Assembly: GCA_003209165.1 (NCBI GenBank)
Contig: QCSL01000007.1
Span: 1-64,000, forward strand
DNA: 64,000 nucleotides
DNA from: Synechococcus sp. AG-670-B23
Lineage (GTDB): Bacteria; Cyanobacteriota; Cyanobacteriia; PCC-6307; Cyanobiaceae
Reading direction: 5' to 3'
Shown here: one piece after another, positions 28,565 through 39,388 of the stretch
Layout: every line of letters begins with the position of its first letter
Position numbering within the stretch: position 1 is the stretch's first letter
Translations under genes and position numbers: made by a program
The notes under the pieces: generated by a model
The model's database searches: none
Told to the model about the DNA's origin: nothing
Seen by the model: only the letters and a program-made list of their open reading frames with translations

Positions 28565-31500
28565 GTGCGGTCGATCTCCCAGCCGTTTCTTCGGCGGCCG
28601 GTTCTTACGGTCGTCTGCAGCCTGCTGATCCTTTTGGCGGGGTGCACGGCGCTGTTCGGCCTGGGGCTGGAGGATCTACCGCCCCTCGCCCCCACCCGCG
28701 TGAGTGTGAGCGCCAACTTCCCGGCGGCTTCACCGGAGGTGGTGGAGCAAAGCGTGACCCGGGTGTTGGAACAACAGCTGAATGGCCTTGAAGGGGTCGA
28801 AAGCATCAGCTCAACAAGCAGACAGGGCGGAGCAAGCATTTCGTTGCGCTTCAACGCGGGTGATCCCGAGCTGAATGCGATCAAGGTGCAGAACGAAGTG
28901 AACCTGGCCAGCCGCCGGCTGCCCCAGGCCGTGACGCGCCAGGGGCTCCAAGTTCGGCGCTCATCGGAAGACCTATTGATGATTTTGGGGTTCAGCCACC
29001 CACCGGATCAATACGTCCCCACCTTTCTCACAGGCTGGCTGGACCAGACCCTTCGGGACGCACTGCTCACCACACCAGGCATCGGCGATGTGCGGGTGTT
29101 CGGCAGCAGTGAACTCTCCTTTCGCCTTTGGTTGGATCCTCAACGCCTCGAACAGACCAACCTCACCCTTGGCGACGTCAGCCGTGCCCTGGCCGAACAA
29201 AACGTTTTGGCTGCCGTTGGCAGCATCGGGGCTGCCCCAGTTCCATCGGGCCAATTGCTGAACCTTCCGGTGGAGGCGGAAGGGCGACTCCGCAGCCAAT
29301 CGGATTTCGAGAATCTCGTGTTGCGCCGGCTGGACAACGGCGGGCTGCTGCGCCTGAAGGATGTGGGACGGGTTGCACTCGGACAGCGCAATTACGGACG
29401 CGAGGCCATGAATTTGGCCGGCGAGCGTTCCGTGGCCGTGGGTGTCTACCAGCGCGATGGGGCCAATGCCCTGGAGGTGAGCAAAGCGATTAAGCGCAAG
29501 CTGCAGCAGTTGGAAGCGAGCTTTCCACCGGGCATCAAGCTCTCCACGATCGTGGATGTGGCCGACACGGTTCAGGCCAACCTCGATCGCACCTTCATCA
29601 CCCTGCGCGATGCCGTGCTGCTGGTGCTGGTAGTGCTGGTGCTGTTTCTGGGGAGATGGCGTCTCGCCCTGATCCCTGGCCTTGCCGTGCCGGTGGCGCT
29701 TGTTGGAAGCCTCAGCCTGGTGAAACTGAGCGGTTCCAATCTCAACAGCCTGATCCTGTTTGGGCTGGTGCTGGCCACCGGGATCGTTGTGGATGACGCC
29801 ATCGTCGTAAGCGAAGACATCGCCGGACGCATCGAACGGGGCACACCCCCCGAACAGGCAGCCGAAGACACCATGGCTGAGCTGGCGACCGCCGTTGTGG
29901 CCACCTCATTGGTGCTGGCAGCCGTGTTCCTGCCCGTGCTGCTCATTCCTGGATCGATCGGACGCCTCTATCAACCGATCGCCCTGGCCATCAGCGGAGC
30001 GATTCTGTTCTCCACCTTGAATGCGCTCAGCTTCACCCCAATGGCCTGCGCCCGGGTGTTGGGACCAGGTGGCGGCCGTCTTCCTGGGGCGATCGGCAAG
30101 CTCAGCCGCTGGCTTCGGCAGGGAATGCAAACCCTGGAAGGCCAATACGCGAAACAGCTCGAGCACTGGCTGCAGCGCAAGCGACTCATCGCCCTTCTGC
30201 TGCTTAGCGGTCTGGTCATTACCGCCTCCGGATTGGCGGTGATGCCGACAGCGTTCATCCCCGATGACGACCAAGGCCAAATTCGCGGCTACTTCACCCT
30301 TCCCGATGGCGCCAGCCTCGAGCGCAGCGTGGCCGTGATGGACGACATCCGACGCGTCGTCAGCGAAGAGCCGCTGGTGCGCACTGGCAACTTTTATGCC
30401 GGCAGCTCCTTCGGACAGAGCGGAGAAGACCGTGGATCGTTTTACCTGCGCCTTCAGCCACTCAAGGATCGACCTGGCAAAGAGCAGAGCAGCAACGCCA
30501 TCAAACGCCGTCTCAGCCGAGAGGTTCAACAACGGGTTGGTGATGCCAGGGTCGTGCTGATCACCCCTCCAGCGGTGCGGGGCTTCAGCAGTGAATCAGG
30601 ACTCTCTCTTGAAGTGCTGGACCGCAGCGGCGGGCAATTAAGCCTCAAACAATTCGGCCGAGTCGCTGAAGAGTTCATCCAAACTGCAGAGGCGACAAAC
30701 CAGTTTGAACGGGTGAGCACCCGCTTTGATGCAAGCTTCCCCCGCTGGCACCTGGAACTCGACCGCGACCAACTGGCTGCTCTCGACCTCGACTACGGCG
30801 CAACGCTGCGGGAGATCGGCACAGCCTTCGGCGGTCGCTACCTCGACGACACCTTCGACAACGGTCGAATCCGCTCGATTGTTCTGCAGCTGGATGGCCG
30901 CGAGAGACGTCGGCCGGAGGATCTCACGGGTCTAATGGTGCGAAACCGCAGCGGTGAGCTGGTGTCTTTGGCAACTGTGGCCAGCTTGACCCGAGATGAG
31001 GGCGTCAACAACATTCGCCACTTCGGGCTCAACCGGGCGATTCGCGTCACTGCCATCCCCGCTCCAACGGTCAGCAGCGGTGAAGCCATTGCTGCCCTGA
31101 CCCAGGCAGGGGATCGCATTGGAGGCAGCAACATCGGGCTGGCCTTCACGGGCTTGGCGTTGGAAGAACAACGGGCTGGACAGGTGACCTGGGTGCTGTT
31201 CGCCCTCGGCGTGACGGTGGTGTATCTGCTTCTGGCCGCTCTCTACGAGAGTTTCATTGACCCGTTGATCATTCTGCTCACGGTGCCAATGGCAATGCTC
31301 GGAGCTCTGATCGGCTTGAAATTGCGGGGCCTTCCGCTGGATGTATACGGCCAAATGGGACTTCTGGTGCTGGTGAGCCTGGCAGCCAAGAACGGAATTT
31401 TGATCGTGGAATTCGCCAACCAAAGGGTTGCGGCAGGCATGGCACTCCGCCCAGCCGTAATCGATGCTGCTGTGAACCGGATTCGCCCGATCCTGCTGAC

Positions 31501-31675
31501 AACGGTCACATCCTTGGCGGGTTTCCTGCCACTTTTGCTCGCCCAAGGCACTGGAGCCGCCAGCAGGATCAGCATTGGAACCGTGGTCTTCAGCGGACTA
31601 CTGGTGGCCTCGTTGCTGTCACTATTTGTGGTGCCACCTACTTACCTAATAGTCAAACGAAGGAGATCGGCATGA
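28565..31675 (+). CDS. RND-family efflux transporter (AcrB/HAE1 type)
   Basis: This 1036-residue protein is an inner-membrane RND pump driven by proton influx. It has the N-terminal span PFLRRPVLTVVCSLLILLAG, two large periplasmic loops and the TM4 motif GIVVDDAIVVSEDI with the paired Asp residues. The late spans with GLLVLVSLAAKNGILIVEFAN complete it. Length is usual for the family. The start is GTG 28565. No membrane-fusion or outer-membrane channel gene adjoins it, so any partners are elsewhere. Its substrate cannot be predicted. Confidence 0.93.
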   Translation: MRSISQPFLRRPVLTVVCSLLILLAGCTALFGLGLEDLPPLAPTRVSVSANFPAASPEVVEQSVTRVLEQQLNGLEGVESISSTSRQGGASISLRFNAGDPELNAIKVQNEVNLASRRLPQAVTRQGLQVRRSSEDLLMILGFSHPPDQYVPTFLTGWLDQTLRDALLTTPGIGDVRVFGSSELSFRLWLDPQRLEQTNLTLGDVSRALAEQNVLAAVGSIGAAPVPSGQLLNLPVEAEGRLRSQSDFENLVLRRLDNGGLLRLKDVGRVALGQRNYGREAMNLAGERSVAVGVYQRDGANALEVSKAIKRKLQQLEASFPPGIKLSTIVDVADTVQANLDRTFITLRDAVLLVLVVLVLFLGRWRLALIPGLAVPVALVGSLSLVKLSGSNLNSLILFGLVLATGIVVDDAIVVSEDIAGRIERGTPPEQAAEDTMAELATAVVATSLVLAAVFLPVLLIPGSIGRLYQPIALAISGAILFSTLNALSFTPMACARVLGPGGGRLPGAIGKLSRWLRQGMQTLEGQYAKQLEHWLQRKRLIALLLLSGLVITASGLAVMPTAFIPDDDQGQIRGYFTLPDGASLERSVAVMDDIRRVVSEEPLVRTGNFYAGSSFGQSGEDRGSFYLRLQPLKDRPGKEQSSNAIKRRLSREVQQRVGDARVVLITPPAVRGFSSESGLSLEVLDRSGGQLSLKQFGRVAEEFIQTAEATNQFERVSTRFDASFPRWHLELDRDQLAALDLDYGATLREIGTAFGGRYLDDTFDNGRIRSIVLQLDGRERRRPEDLTGLMVRNRSGELVSLATVASLTRDEGVNNIRHFGLNRAIRVTAIPAPTVSSGEAIAALTQAGDRIGGSNIGLAFTGLALEEQRAGQVTWVLFALGVTVVYLLLAALYESFIDPLIILLTVPMAMLGALIGLKLRGLPLDVYGQMGLLVLVSLAAKNGILIVEFANQRVAAGMALRPAVIDAAVNRIRPILLTTVTSLAGFLPLLLAQGTGAASRISIGTVVFSGLLVASLLSLFVVPPTYLIVKRRRSA

Positions 31676-31857
31676 GCAAAACCTCCACAACGGCAAGGCC
31701 ACCCAGGCTGATCATTCATTAATGCAGGCACCCATAAGACAGGTTCCACCGACATCCAGTGCCGGCCGCATCGCAGCGAATCTCTGCTAGCACAACAGGG
31801 GATTGTTAACAGCTACCGGAAGAAGACACCTGGAATTTCAAGCAACTAACCAAAGCC

Positions 31858-32169
31858 ATGAGCATGGACTGCTGGAGCCCATGGCACTCCTATTTTCAAA
31901 GTCAGAGCCATATCGAATCGGATTTGTTGATCGGCACCAAACTGGACGAGAATGGAATGATCCGCGATGGTCACCGGCAAGATTGGGAGGCCGGAGCAGC
32001 CTTCGTGCCCCCGCCGGGCTACTGGCACTCCCACCACTACGAATCCAACGCCGACGCCGACGTGCTGCAGATTCAGAATGCCAGCCTGCAGACCTACCTC
32101 CGCACGCTCGACATTGCTTTCAGCAACAGTGGCCGGGCTGACGCCGGAGCCTTCAGAAACACTCCATAA
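31858..32169 (+). CDS. Cupin-domain protein, probably a truncated remnant
   Basis: This 103-residue frame contains a cupin-motif-2-like stretch, WEAGAAFVPPPGYWHSHHYES (described by its core GAAFVPPPG...H), followed by DADVLQIQNASLQTYLRTLDI. That resembles only the C-terminal part of larger cupin proteins. The first ATG in frame is 31858, with a stop 17 codons upstream and no ribosome site. It lies in an unusually open stretch between the RND gene and a minus-strand gene. It may be a real small cupin, or the decayed end of one. Confidence 0.5.
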   Translation: MSMDCWSPWHSYFQSQSHIESDLLIGTKLDENGMIRDGHRQDWEAGAAFVPPPGYWHSHHYESNADADVLQIQNASLQTYLRTLDIAFSNSGRADAGAFRNTP

Positions 32170-32181
32170 ACCGGCCCTGCC

Positions 32182-32913
32182 TCAACGGGTGAGCAATTGG
32201 TGGTCCACCGACGTCAGGGCACCGTGTTCTGAATAACGACGTGAAATCCGCTCAAGGCGCGTCGAACTCGACAACCAAAGCGCTTCGATGCTGAAGGGCT
32301 GGTGGAGATCAATCTGCGCAGGTGCCAGAAAAGCTCCTCCATCCGGCAAAAAGATCCAGCAATCAAGATCGCCTGCTGCAAAACGAATGTTCTCTCCAGG
32401 CGAAGGGAGGTCGCAGCGCCAGTACCCGATCAGCTGATCCGCCTCTAAGGGTGGACATTCCACAGCTGAACTTCCGACAAGGAACTCACGGATCAGCACG
32501 ATCCGATCCAATTGCCCCGCACAATCCCAAAGCAGAACCAAGCGATGACGGCGTTGGCCGTGCAGAAACCCAAATTCGGCATAGAGGTTGCTCCACGTTG
32601 ACCGATACAGCGTCCCCCTCGAAAAGCTGCCGGTGCCGAAGACCCCCATATCGGGATCCAGACGCATGAAACTTTGAACGATCCGCTTTTCAGGCTCGCC
32701 ATCGGGCGTTTGGTGGGGTGAGCTCGATCCCTCTGGCCAGAGCAGCAGCTTCAGATGGAGGGAGACCCCTGAGGGAGCAGGTTCGAGCATTAGAAGGGAG
32801 AGCTGACGCTTGGTTCGTTGCAACGAACCGTCCATGCTGTCGAACCAGCCGCGCCACTCACCAACATTGCGCTGCAAAAGCTCCCATTCGCCCACGTTCA
32901 GTCCACTCTGCAT
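32182..32913 (-). CDS. DUF3598 family protein
   Basis: This 243-residue protein fits the cyanobacterial DUF3598 family, a predicted lipocalin-like beta barrel of unknown function. Matching blocks are NVGEWRGWFDSMDGSLQRTK near residue 16, VFGTGSFSRG (91-100), YAEFGFLHGQRRHRLVLLWD (111-130) and LIREFLVG (140-147). No signal peptide is seen. It converges with the cupin-like frame (12 bp between the stops). It is shorter than my memory of typical family members, so the C-terminus may be truncated. Confidence 0.72.
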   Translation of the reverse strand: MQSGLNVGEWELLQRNVGEWRGWFDSMDGSLQRTKRQLSLLMLEPAPSGVSLHLKLLLWPEGSSSPHQTPDGEPEKRIVQSFMRLDPDMGVFGTGSFSRGTLYRSTWSNLYAEFGFLHGQRRHRLVLLWDCAGQLDRIVLIREFLVGSSAVECPPLEADQLIGYWRCDLPSPGENIRFAAGDLDCWIFLPDGGAFLAPAQIDLHQPFSIEALWLSSSTRLERISRRYSEHGALTSVDHQLLTR

Positions 32914-32996
32914 CCAACGGCTGAGGTTAGGCAGAGCAAAGGCCAGGACGAGAACAACAACTCAGTCCAACGGGCCTAACACGAAGGACAGACAAC

Positions 32997-33027
32997 AAAA
33001 ATCCCCACCCGGCAAACCGAGTGGGGA
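32997..33027 (-). terminator. Intrinsic terminator after psaB
   Basis: On the minus strand TCCCCACTCGG pairs with CCGGGTGGGGA around TTTG (one mismatch) and is followed by TTTTT. It lies 47 nt after the psaB stop and would end the psaA-psaB transcript. Confidence 0.85.
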
Positions 33028-33073
33028 CATTTGAAACGAGGAACGACTCGTCGCGAGTTAATTCAGGAATGAA

Positions 33074-35287
33074 TCAACCGAATTTCCCTGAAGTCGAGGC
33101 AATCAGGAAGGCGGCATACGTCAAGACATAGCCAATCGTGAAGTGAGCCAAGCCGACGACACGGGCCTGAACGATGGAGAGAGCCACGGGCTTGTCGCGG
33201 TAGCCCATCATGTTGGCGATGGGGCTGCGCTGGTGTGCCCAAACAATGGTCTCGATCAGTTCCTGCCAGTAACCCCGCCAGGAGATCAGGAACATGAAGC
33301 CGGTGGCCCAAACCAGGTGCCCGAAGAGGAACATCCAAGCCCAGACGGCGAGGTTGTTGCTGCCAAACGGGTTGTAGCCGTTGATCAACTGGGAAGAGTT
33401 GAGCCACAGGTAGTCGCGGAACCAGCCCATCAGATAGGTGCTGGATTCGTTGAACTGAGCCACGTTGCCAGACCAAATGGCCAGGTGCTTCCAGTGCCAA
33501 TAGAAGGTCAGCCAACCCACGGTGTTCAGAGCCCAGAAGACAGCCAGATAGAAGGCGTCCCAGGCAGAGATGTCGCAGGTGCCGCCACGGCCGGGGCCGT
33601 CGCAGGGGAAGGAATAGCCGAAATCCTTCTTGTCAGGCATCAGCTTGGAGCCGCGGGCATCCAGAGCACCCTTCACAAGGATCAAGGTGGTGGTGTGCAG
33701 ACCCAGAGCAATGGCGTGGTGAACCATGAAGTCACCAGGGCCGATGGGCAGGAACACATCGGTGTTGCCATTGATGGCGTCCAGCCAGTAGTGCTCACCA
33801 GGAATGTTCTGAGCAGCAAGGCTGGCGGAACTGGAGGCATTGGAGAGCAGCACGTCCATGCCGTACATGGCCTTACCAGAGGCGGCCTGAACGAACTGGG
33901 CGAACACTGGCTCAACCAGGATCTGCTTCTCGGGGGTACCGAAGGCAACAACCACATCGTTGTGGACGTAGAGGCCGAGGGTGTGGAAACCGAGGAAGAG
34001 GGAGACCCAACTCAGGTGGCTGATGATCGCTTCCTTGTGCTCGAGCATCCGAGCCAGGACATTGTCTTTATTGGCTTCGGGGTCGTAGTCACGGATGAAG
34101 AAGATCGCACCGTGGGCGAAGGCACCACACATCAGCGCGATGGCGATGTATTGGTGGTGGGTGTACAGGGCTGCCTGGGTTGTGTAGTCCTTCGCGATGA
34201 AGGCATACGACGGCATCGAGTACATATGTTGCGCCACGAGGCTGGTGACCACGCCAAGGGAGGCGAGAGCAAGACCAAGCTGGAAGTGCAGACTGTTGTT
34301 GATGGTGTCGTATAGACCCTTGTGACCAGCACCAAGGTCACCTGGGGTGCCCTTCGGGGGGTTGTGGGTTTCGAGGATCTCCTTGATGGAGTGACCGATA
34401 CCAAAGTTGGTCCGATACATGTGGCCGGCGATCACGAAGATGCAACCAATGGCCAGGTGGTGGTGGGCGATGTCCGTCAGCCAGAGAGCTTCTGTCTGAG
34501 GGTGGAAACCACCAAGGAAGGTGAGGATGGCGGTGCCAGCACCTTCGGTGCTACCGAAAACCTGATTCAGAGAATCGGGGTTTTCGGCATAAACACCCCA
34601 GTTGCCGGTGAAGAAGGGTCCAAGACCGGCGGGGTGAGGCAGAACATTGAGGAAGTTGTCCCAACCAACGTGCTGACCGCGGGCTTCGGGGATCGCTACG
34701 TGAACCAGGTGACCGGTCCAGGCGATGGAGCTGAAGCCGAACAGAACAGCAAGGTGGTGATTAAGACGCGATTCAGCGTTCTTGAACCAAGCCAGGGAAG
34801 GACGGAACTTGGGCTGCAGGTGCAACCAGCCGGCGAAGAGGGCCCAAGCAGACAGGATCATCATGAAGATGGAACCCTGGTACAGCTCGGCATTCGTCGT
34901 CATGCCGATTGTGTAAAACCAGTGATAAAGGCCTGAGTAGGCAATGTTCACCGGGGAGGAAGCACCCGCTTGGGTGAAGGCGTCAATGGCGCCTTGACCG
35001 AAGTGGGGATCCCAGATTGCGTGAGCGATGGGGCGCACGTGCAGGGGGTCGGCGACCCACTGCTCGAAGTTGCCCTGCCAGGCGATGTGGAACAGGTTTC
35101 CCGAAACCCACAGGCCGATGATCGCGAGATGACCGAAATGGGTGGAGAAGAGCTTCTGATAGAGGCGCTCCTCCGTCATTCCGTCATGGCTCTCGAAGTC
35201 GTGAGCCGTGGCGATCCCGTACCAAATACGGCGGGTTGTCGGGTCCTGGGCCAGACCCTGGCTGAACGAAGGAAATTTCGTTGCCAT
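33074..35287 (-). CDS. psaB: Photosystem I P700 apoprotein A2
   Basis: PsaB with PsaA carries P700, the chlorophyll and quinone cofactors and the FX cluster. The 737-residue product starts [20 protein letters not shown] and has eleven hydrophobic spans and the FX-binding loop [20 protein letters not shown], with the two Cys that ligate the shared 4Fe-4S cluster. It lies 22 nt downstream of psaA and ends in a strong terminator. Length is as expected for a cyanobacterium. Confidence 0.99.
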   Translation of the reverse strand: MATKFPSFSQGLAQDPTTRRIWYGIATAHDFESHDGMTEERLYQKLFSTHFGHLAIIGLWVSGNLFHIAWQGNFEQWVADPLHVRPIAHAIWDPHFGQGAIDAFTQAGASSPVNIAYSGLYHWFYTIGMTTNAELYQGSIFMMILSAWALFAGWLHLQPKFRPSLAWFKNAESRLNHHLAVLFGFSSIAWTGHLVHVAIPEARGQHVGWDNFLNVLPHPAGLGPFFTGNWGVYAENPDSLNQVFGSTEGAGTAILTFLGGFHPQTEALWLTDIAHHHLAIGCIFVIAGHMYRTNFGIGHSIKEILETHNPPKGTPGDLGAGHKGLYDTINNSLHFQLGLALASLGVVTSLVAQHMYSMPSYAFIAKDYTTQAALYTHHQYIAIALMCGAFAHGAIFFIRDYDPEANKDNVLARMLEHKEAIISHLSWVSLFLGFHTLGLYVHNDVVVAFGTPEKQILVEPVFAQFVQAASGKAMYGMDVLLSNASSSASLAAQNIPGEHYWLDAINGNTDVFLPIGPGDFMVHHAIALGLHTTTLILVKGALDARGSKLMPDKKDFGYSFPCDGPGRGGTCDISAWDAFYLAVFWALNTVGWLTFYWHWKHLAIWSGNVAQFNESSTYLMGWFRDYLWLNSSQLINGYNPFGSNNLAVWAWMFLFGHLVWATGFMFLISWRGYWQELIETIVWAHQRSPIANMMGYRDKPVALSIVQARVVGLAHFTIGYVLTYAAFLIASTSGKFG

Positions 35288-35309
35288 TAGAGGGAGAGGT
35301 CAGGTGAGG

Positions 35310-37613
35310 TCAGCCGACCACAAGAATGTGGGCGTGGAAGAAGGCCCACGTGGTCGCAATTCCGCCCAAGAGGTAGTGGGCGACACCCACGGCACGGCCT
35401 TGGATGATGGAAAGGGCACGGGGCTGGATGGCGGGAGCCACCTTCAGCTTGTTGTGAGCCCAGACGATGGACTCAATTAGCTCCTGCCAGTAGCCTCGGC
35501 CACTGAAGAGGAACATCAGGCTGAAGGCGAAAACGAAGTGAGCGCCGAGGAACATGATTCCGTAAGCAGCCGTGTTCGAGCCATAGCTGTTGATCACCTG
35601 AACGGACTGAGCCCACAGGTAATCACGCAGCCATCCATTGATAGTGATGGCACTTTGGGCAAAGTTGCCATTGGTGATGTGCGCAACGGAACCGTCGGCA
35701 TTCACCGTTCCCCAGATGTCGCTCTGCATCTTCCAAGAGAAGTGGAAGATCACGATTGACAAGGAGTTGTACATCCAGAACAGGCCCAAGAACACGTGGT
35801 CCCAGGCGGAGACCTGGCAAGTACCACCACGACCAGGACCATCGCAGGAGAAGCGGAAGCCCAGATTGGCCTTATCAGGGATAAGGCGGGAGCTGCGGGC
35901 GTACAGGACACCCTTCAGCAGAATCAGCACCGTCACGTGAATCGTGAAAGCGTGAATGTGGTGGACCATGAAGTCGGCGGTGCCGAGCGGCATGGGAGCA
36001 GCGGCAACCTTGCCGCCGACGGCGACAACAGAACCGTTGAACACCTCACTTACACCGGCGAGGGCGTTGGGGGCAGTACTACCAGCTGCAGCAGCATGGG
36101 CGTTTTGAATCCACTGAGCGAAAATCGGCTGAATGGAGATGGCCGAATCACTGAACATGTCCTGGGGACGTCCCAGAGCACGCATTGTGTCGTTATGGAT
36201 GTACAGACCGAAGCTGTGGGCTCCTAGCCAGATGCAGACCCAGTTGAGGTGGCTAATGATCGCGTCGCGAGCCTTGAGCACCCGATCCAGCACGTTGTCG
36301 ATGTGCTTAGCAGGGTCATAGTCGCGAACCATGGCGATGGCAGCGTGAGCAGCGCCACCGACGATCAGAAACCCGCCAATCCAAATGTGGTGAGTAAACA
36401 CCCCGATCTGGGTCGGGTAGTCGATCGCCATGTATGCATACGGAGGCATTGCATACATGTGTTGAGCCACGATGATGCTCAGCGAGCCGAGCATCGCAAG
36501 ATTCAGGCCCAACTGCGCATGCCAAGAGGTCGTCAAGAACTCGTACAGGCCGTCGTGACCATTGGTGGCAGGGAACAGCAAGGGATCGCCCTTCTGACCT
36601 TCGTGGATCTCTTTGATGGAGTGGCCGATGCCCCAGTTGGTCCGGTACATATGACCGGCAACGATGAAGAGCACAGCAATCGCCACATGGTGATGGGCGA
36701 TGTCCGTCATCCAGAGGCTCCCCGTCACAGGATTTAAACCACCTTTAAAGGTGAGGAAATCGCTGTAGGCAGCCCAGTTACCGGAGAAGAAAGCACCAAT
36801 GCCGGCACTGAAGCCCGGATACAGCTGAGCCAGGAGGTCCTGGTTGAAGAACTCATGCGGCAGCGGAATGTCTGCAACAGAGGCGATTGTCTTGCCATCG
36901 AGGACCAAGGGCTGACCGGCATCAATGGCATCGGTGAGCTTGGCGATAGGGGCCGAGACATGGATCAGGTGACCAGCCCATGACAGTGAACCGAGACCCA
37001 GCAGACCTGCCAAGTGGTGGTTCAGCATCGACTCAACGTTCTGGAACCACTCCAGCTTCGGCGCTGCCTTGTGGTAGTGGAAAACACCGGCGTTGAGCAT
37101 GAGGCCGGCCATCACCAGAGCACCGATGGCTAGAGCCATGAGCTGAGTTTCGCTGGTGATGCCCCATCCACGCCATACGTGGAACAGGCCTGAGGTGATT
37201 TGGATGCCTTGGAAACCGGCACCCATGTCTCCGTTGAGGATTTCTTGACCAAAGATGGCCCAGACCTGCTGGGCGCTTGGCTTCACATGGGTGGGGTCAG
37301 CAAGCCAACCGGAATAGTTGGAGAAGCGAGCGCCATGGAAGAAGGCACCGCTGAGCCAAATAAAGATGACGGCCAAGTGGCCGAAGTGGGCGGAAAAGAT
37401 CCGCCGAGATACCTCTTGAAGGTCGCTCGTGTGAGCGTCGAAGTCGTGAGCGTTGGCGTGAAGGTTCCAAACCCAGGTGGTGGTTTTGGGACCTTTCGCG
37501 AGAGCGCGGTCGAAATGTCCGGGCTTACCGAACAGCTCGAAGGTTGCTGGATTGTCAACCTTTTCGACCTGGCTCTTCGCGTCACTCCCACGCTCAGGTG
37601 GGCTGATGGTCAT
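35310..37613 (-). CDS. psaA: Photosystem I P700 apoprotein A1
   Basis: PsaA is the partner of PsaB in the photosystem I core. The 767-residue product starts [20 protein letters not shown], has eleven spans, and the FX loop [20 protein letters not shown] with its two Cys. The frame is open 42 nt further (37655), but ATG 37613 matches the family. psaB follows within 22 nt, so both are on one transcript. A 404-bp gene-free region lies upstream. Confidence 0.99.
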   Translation of the reverse strand: MTISPPERGSDAKSQVEKVDNPATFELFGKPGHFDRALAKGPKTTTWVWNLHANAHDFDAHTSDLQEVSRRIFSAHFGHLAVIFIWLSGAFFHGARFSNYSGWLADPTHVKPSAQQVWAIFGQEILNGDMGAGFQGIQITSGLFHVWRGWGITSETQLMALAIGALVMAGLMLNAGVFHYHKAAPKLEWFQNVESMLNHHLAGLLGLGSLSWAGHLIHVSAPIAKLTDAIDAGQPLVLDGKTIASVADIPLPHEFFNQDLLAQLYPGFSAGIGAFFSGNWAAYSDFLTFKGGLNPVTGSLWMTDIAHHHVAIAVLFIVAGHMYRTNWGIGHSIKEIHEGQKGDPLLFPATNGHDGLYEFLTTSWHAQLGLNLAMLGSLSIIVAQHMYAMPPYAYMAIDYPTQIGVFTHHIWIGGFLIVGGAAHAAIAMVRDYDPAKHIDNVLDRVLKARDAIISHLNWVCIWLGAHSFGLYIHNDTMRALGRPQDMFSDSAISIQPIFAQWIQNAHAAAAGSTAPNALAGVSEVFNGSVVAVGGKVAAAPMPLGTADFMVHHIHAFTIHVTVLILLKGVLYARSSRLIPDKANLGFRFSCDGPGRGGTCQVSAWDHVFLGLFWMYNSLSIVIFHFSWKMQSDIWGTVNADGSVAHITNGNFAQSAITINGWLRDYLWAQSVQVINSYGSNTAAYGIMFLGAHFVFAFSLMFLFSGRGYWQELIESIVWAHNKLKVAPAIQPRALSIIQGRAVGVAHYLLGGIATTWAFFHAHILVVG

Positions 37614-38017
37614 CGAGTCGTTCCTCGAGGGACGGGTTTCGAGGTGGTGGGCCACCCCTCCGACCGGCCGAAGCCAATCGGGGCCCAGAACACGGATCCA
37701 AGGGGGATCAGCGTTCGGGCGTCAGTAAAGGCAATGGGACGAAACCCCTTGTCTCCACTGAAGCAAGGGCCCCAAGGAGGGGACCGCTGGCGGAAGCATA
37801 GGAGCGGAGAAGGGGGTTAAAGGGCACTGAGTTACAAAGGTTCAATCCAGTAGCGAGCCAGTCAGCGACAGGCGTCTGCAGAAGGCTGCGAATCAGCAAA
37901 ACAACAAAGATCTCAAGCGATAAGCAATACAAATTTGCGCATATTCCCTTCCTAAATAACTAAAACTCTGACAGTGAAGAGCGGATTGTTCAGAATGAAC
38001 GGGTCTGTTCGTGCCCG
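37614..38017. promoter_or_regulatory. 404-bp divergent region upstream of psaA
   Basis: No gene is supported here. It must hold the psaA promoter (minus) and that of the 38018 gene (plus). A GTTACAAA element at 37831-37838 matches a half-site of HLR1, the RpaB site known at cyanobacterial psaA promoters, but the adjacent copy is poor. GTTCA-GAA-TGAAC (37988-38000) is an inverted repeat 17 bp before the 38018 ATG. No -10/-35 pair is convincing. Confidence 0.4.
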
Positions 38018-39310
38018 ATGCGTCGCCCTGGCCTGAAATCGATATGGGCTGTTCTGCTGGCAGCAGTGCTGCTTCTTGGTGCCGGCTTACCTGTTTATGC
38101 GCGCCCTGGATTCTTCAATCGAGATGGCGGCTCCGGCGCCAAACCCCTGCCGAGCTCAGCCCCCAGCGGGAAGCTCCAGGAAGTGGCTCCTCCAGGGGCG
38201 GTGCAACAGCTGCGCCAGGGACTGCAACGGCACCGTCCCTCCCTACGGCTGATTGATCCAAGCAACAACAGCATCGTTTCCTCTGACGTTCTGGAGCTGC
38301 GTTTCGAGATCGATGATTGGCCCCTCGGCAACGACTCCGAATTAGGTCTTGGGCCCCATGTCGTCATTCAAATCGACAACCGTCCACCCCTACGGCTGAG
38401 CGAAAGCAATGGGAACCGCTTAGTGGTCCGCATCGACGACCTGGAGGCAGGCAGTCACCGGTTCAGCGCCTGGGCCGCTTATCCCTGGGGAGAAGCCGTT
38501 CAAGCACCGGGAGCTTCGATCCACGGGCGCGTGCACCTCTGGCAAAAACTGCAGGGCACGCAACCCGACCGCGATGCCCCCTGGCTGGTTCCTGTTTCAC
38601 CGGCCGGAGAGCAGGGCCTGCAACCCCTCCTGGTGGATTGGCTGATTTGGAATGCTCCGCTCCAAAATCTGCGGGAGGGAGACGGACGCTGGCGACTCCG
38701 CATCAGCATTGATGGGGACAGCTTTTTGGTCGATCACCAGGAAGCCCTCTGGCTCAAAGGATCGAATAGCTCCAGCAGCCACGACATTCAGATGGAACTG
38801 CTGAATGGGCTGGGCGAACCGATCACACCGGTCTTCAACAATCAGCTGATTCACCTGAAGGCCCCATCCGGTCCCAAGCCAGGCTGGATGCGCCCACGCC
38901 TCACTGAAAGCCAGCTCGCGCGCTTGAGCGGCTCCCCTAAACCAGAGGTTCCTGAGGTGGTCGAATCCCCGCCAGAGCCCCTAAAAAAAACAGAGGAGAA
39001 ACAACTAGAGAGAGCAGAACAGCCCCCAGAACTTCCCCAAGCTGACGTCAAAGTCAAGGACGAGATTGAGGCGGAACCCGAGACCGAACCTCAGCCCACG
39101 GCACCAGAGGAAAGCGATGCGCAACAGCCAGCGCCGCCCAGTGCTGAAGAGCCATCAAAAACAGATTCCGCTCTGCCCACTCCAGCCGAGGAGAAGCCAT
39201 CCGAATCTCAGCAGCCCGCAGAAGAAGAAACCAAGTTGATGCCGAGCGGCAGCCTGGGAGGATCAGCGCGTGAGCTGCTCGACAGTGATGGGCGCTTGCG
39301 CAAGCTCTGA
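38018..39310 (+). CDS. Secreted protein of unknown function with acidic Pro-rich tail
   Basis: I do not recognise a family. The 430-residue product starts with a basic MRRPGLKSIW, a hydrophobic core AVLLAAVLLLGAGLPVYA and a signal-peptidase-like VYA|RP end, so it is probably exported to the periplasm or thylakoid lumen. The middle (about 70-300) looks beta-rich, with two weakly similar blocks (SLRLIDPSNNSIVSSDVLELRFE and later). The last ~130 residues are Pro/Glu-rich, low-complexity. The gene diverges from psaA. Its stop is directly followed, in the same reading frame, by the cobJ region. Confidence 0.75.
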   Translation: MRRPGLKSIWAVLLAAVLLLGAGLPVYARPGFFNRDGGSGAKPLPSSAPSGKLQEVAPPGAVQQLRQGLQRHRPSLRLIDPSNNSIVSSDVLELRFEIDDWPLGNDSELGLGPHVVIQIDNRPPLRLSESNGNRLVVRIDDLEAGSHRFSAWAAYPWGEAVQAPGASIHGRVHLWQKLQGTQPDRDAPWLVPVSPAGEQGLQPLLVDWLIWNAPLQNLREGDGRWRLRISIDGDSFLVDHQEALWLKGSNSSSSHDIQMELLNGLGEPITPVFNNQLIHLKAPSGPKPGWMRPRLTESQLARLSGSPKPEVPEVVESPPEPLKKTEEKQLERAEQPPELPQADVKVKDEIEAEPETEPQPTAPEESDAQQPAPPSAEEPSKTDSALPTPAEEKPSESQQPAEEETKLMPSGSLGGSARELLDSDGRLRKL

Positions 39311-39388
39311 TCCGGATTCCCTGCCCTGAACCCCACACCCAACGTTCTCGCTCTAGGCCTTGGGCTCTCCCCCAGCGCACAACCGCTG

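Noticed and set aside
31671-31721. 16-codon frame overlapping the RND stop as a gene
   Set aside because: Too short and without features; kept only as possible evidence of loss.
33143-34315. 390-codon plus-strand open frame
   Set aside because: It is antisense to psaB.
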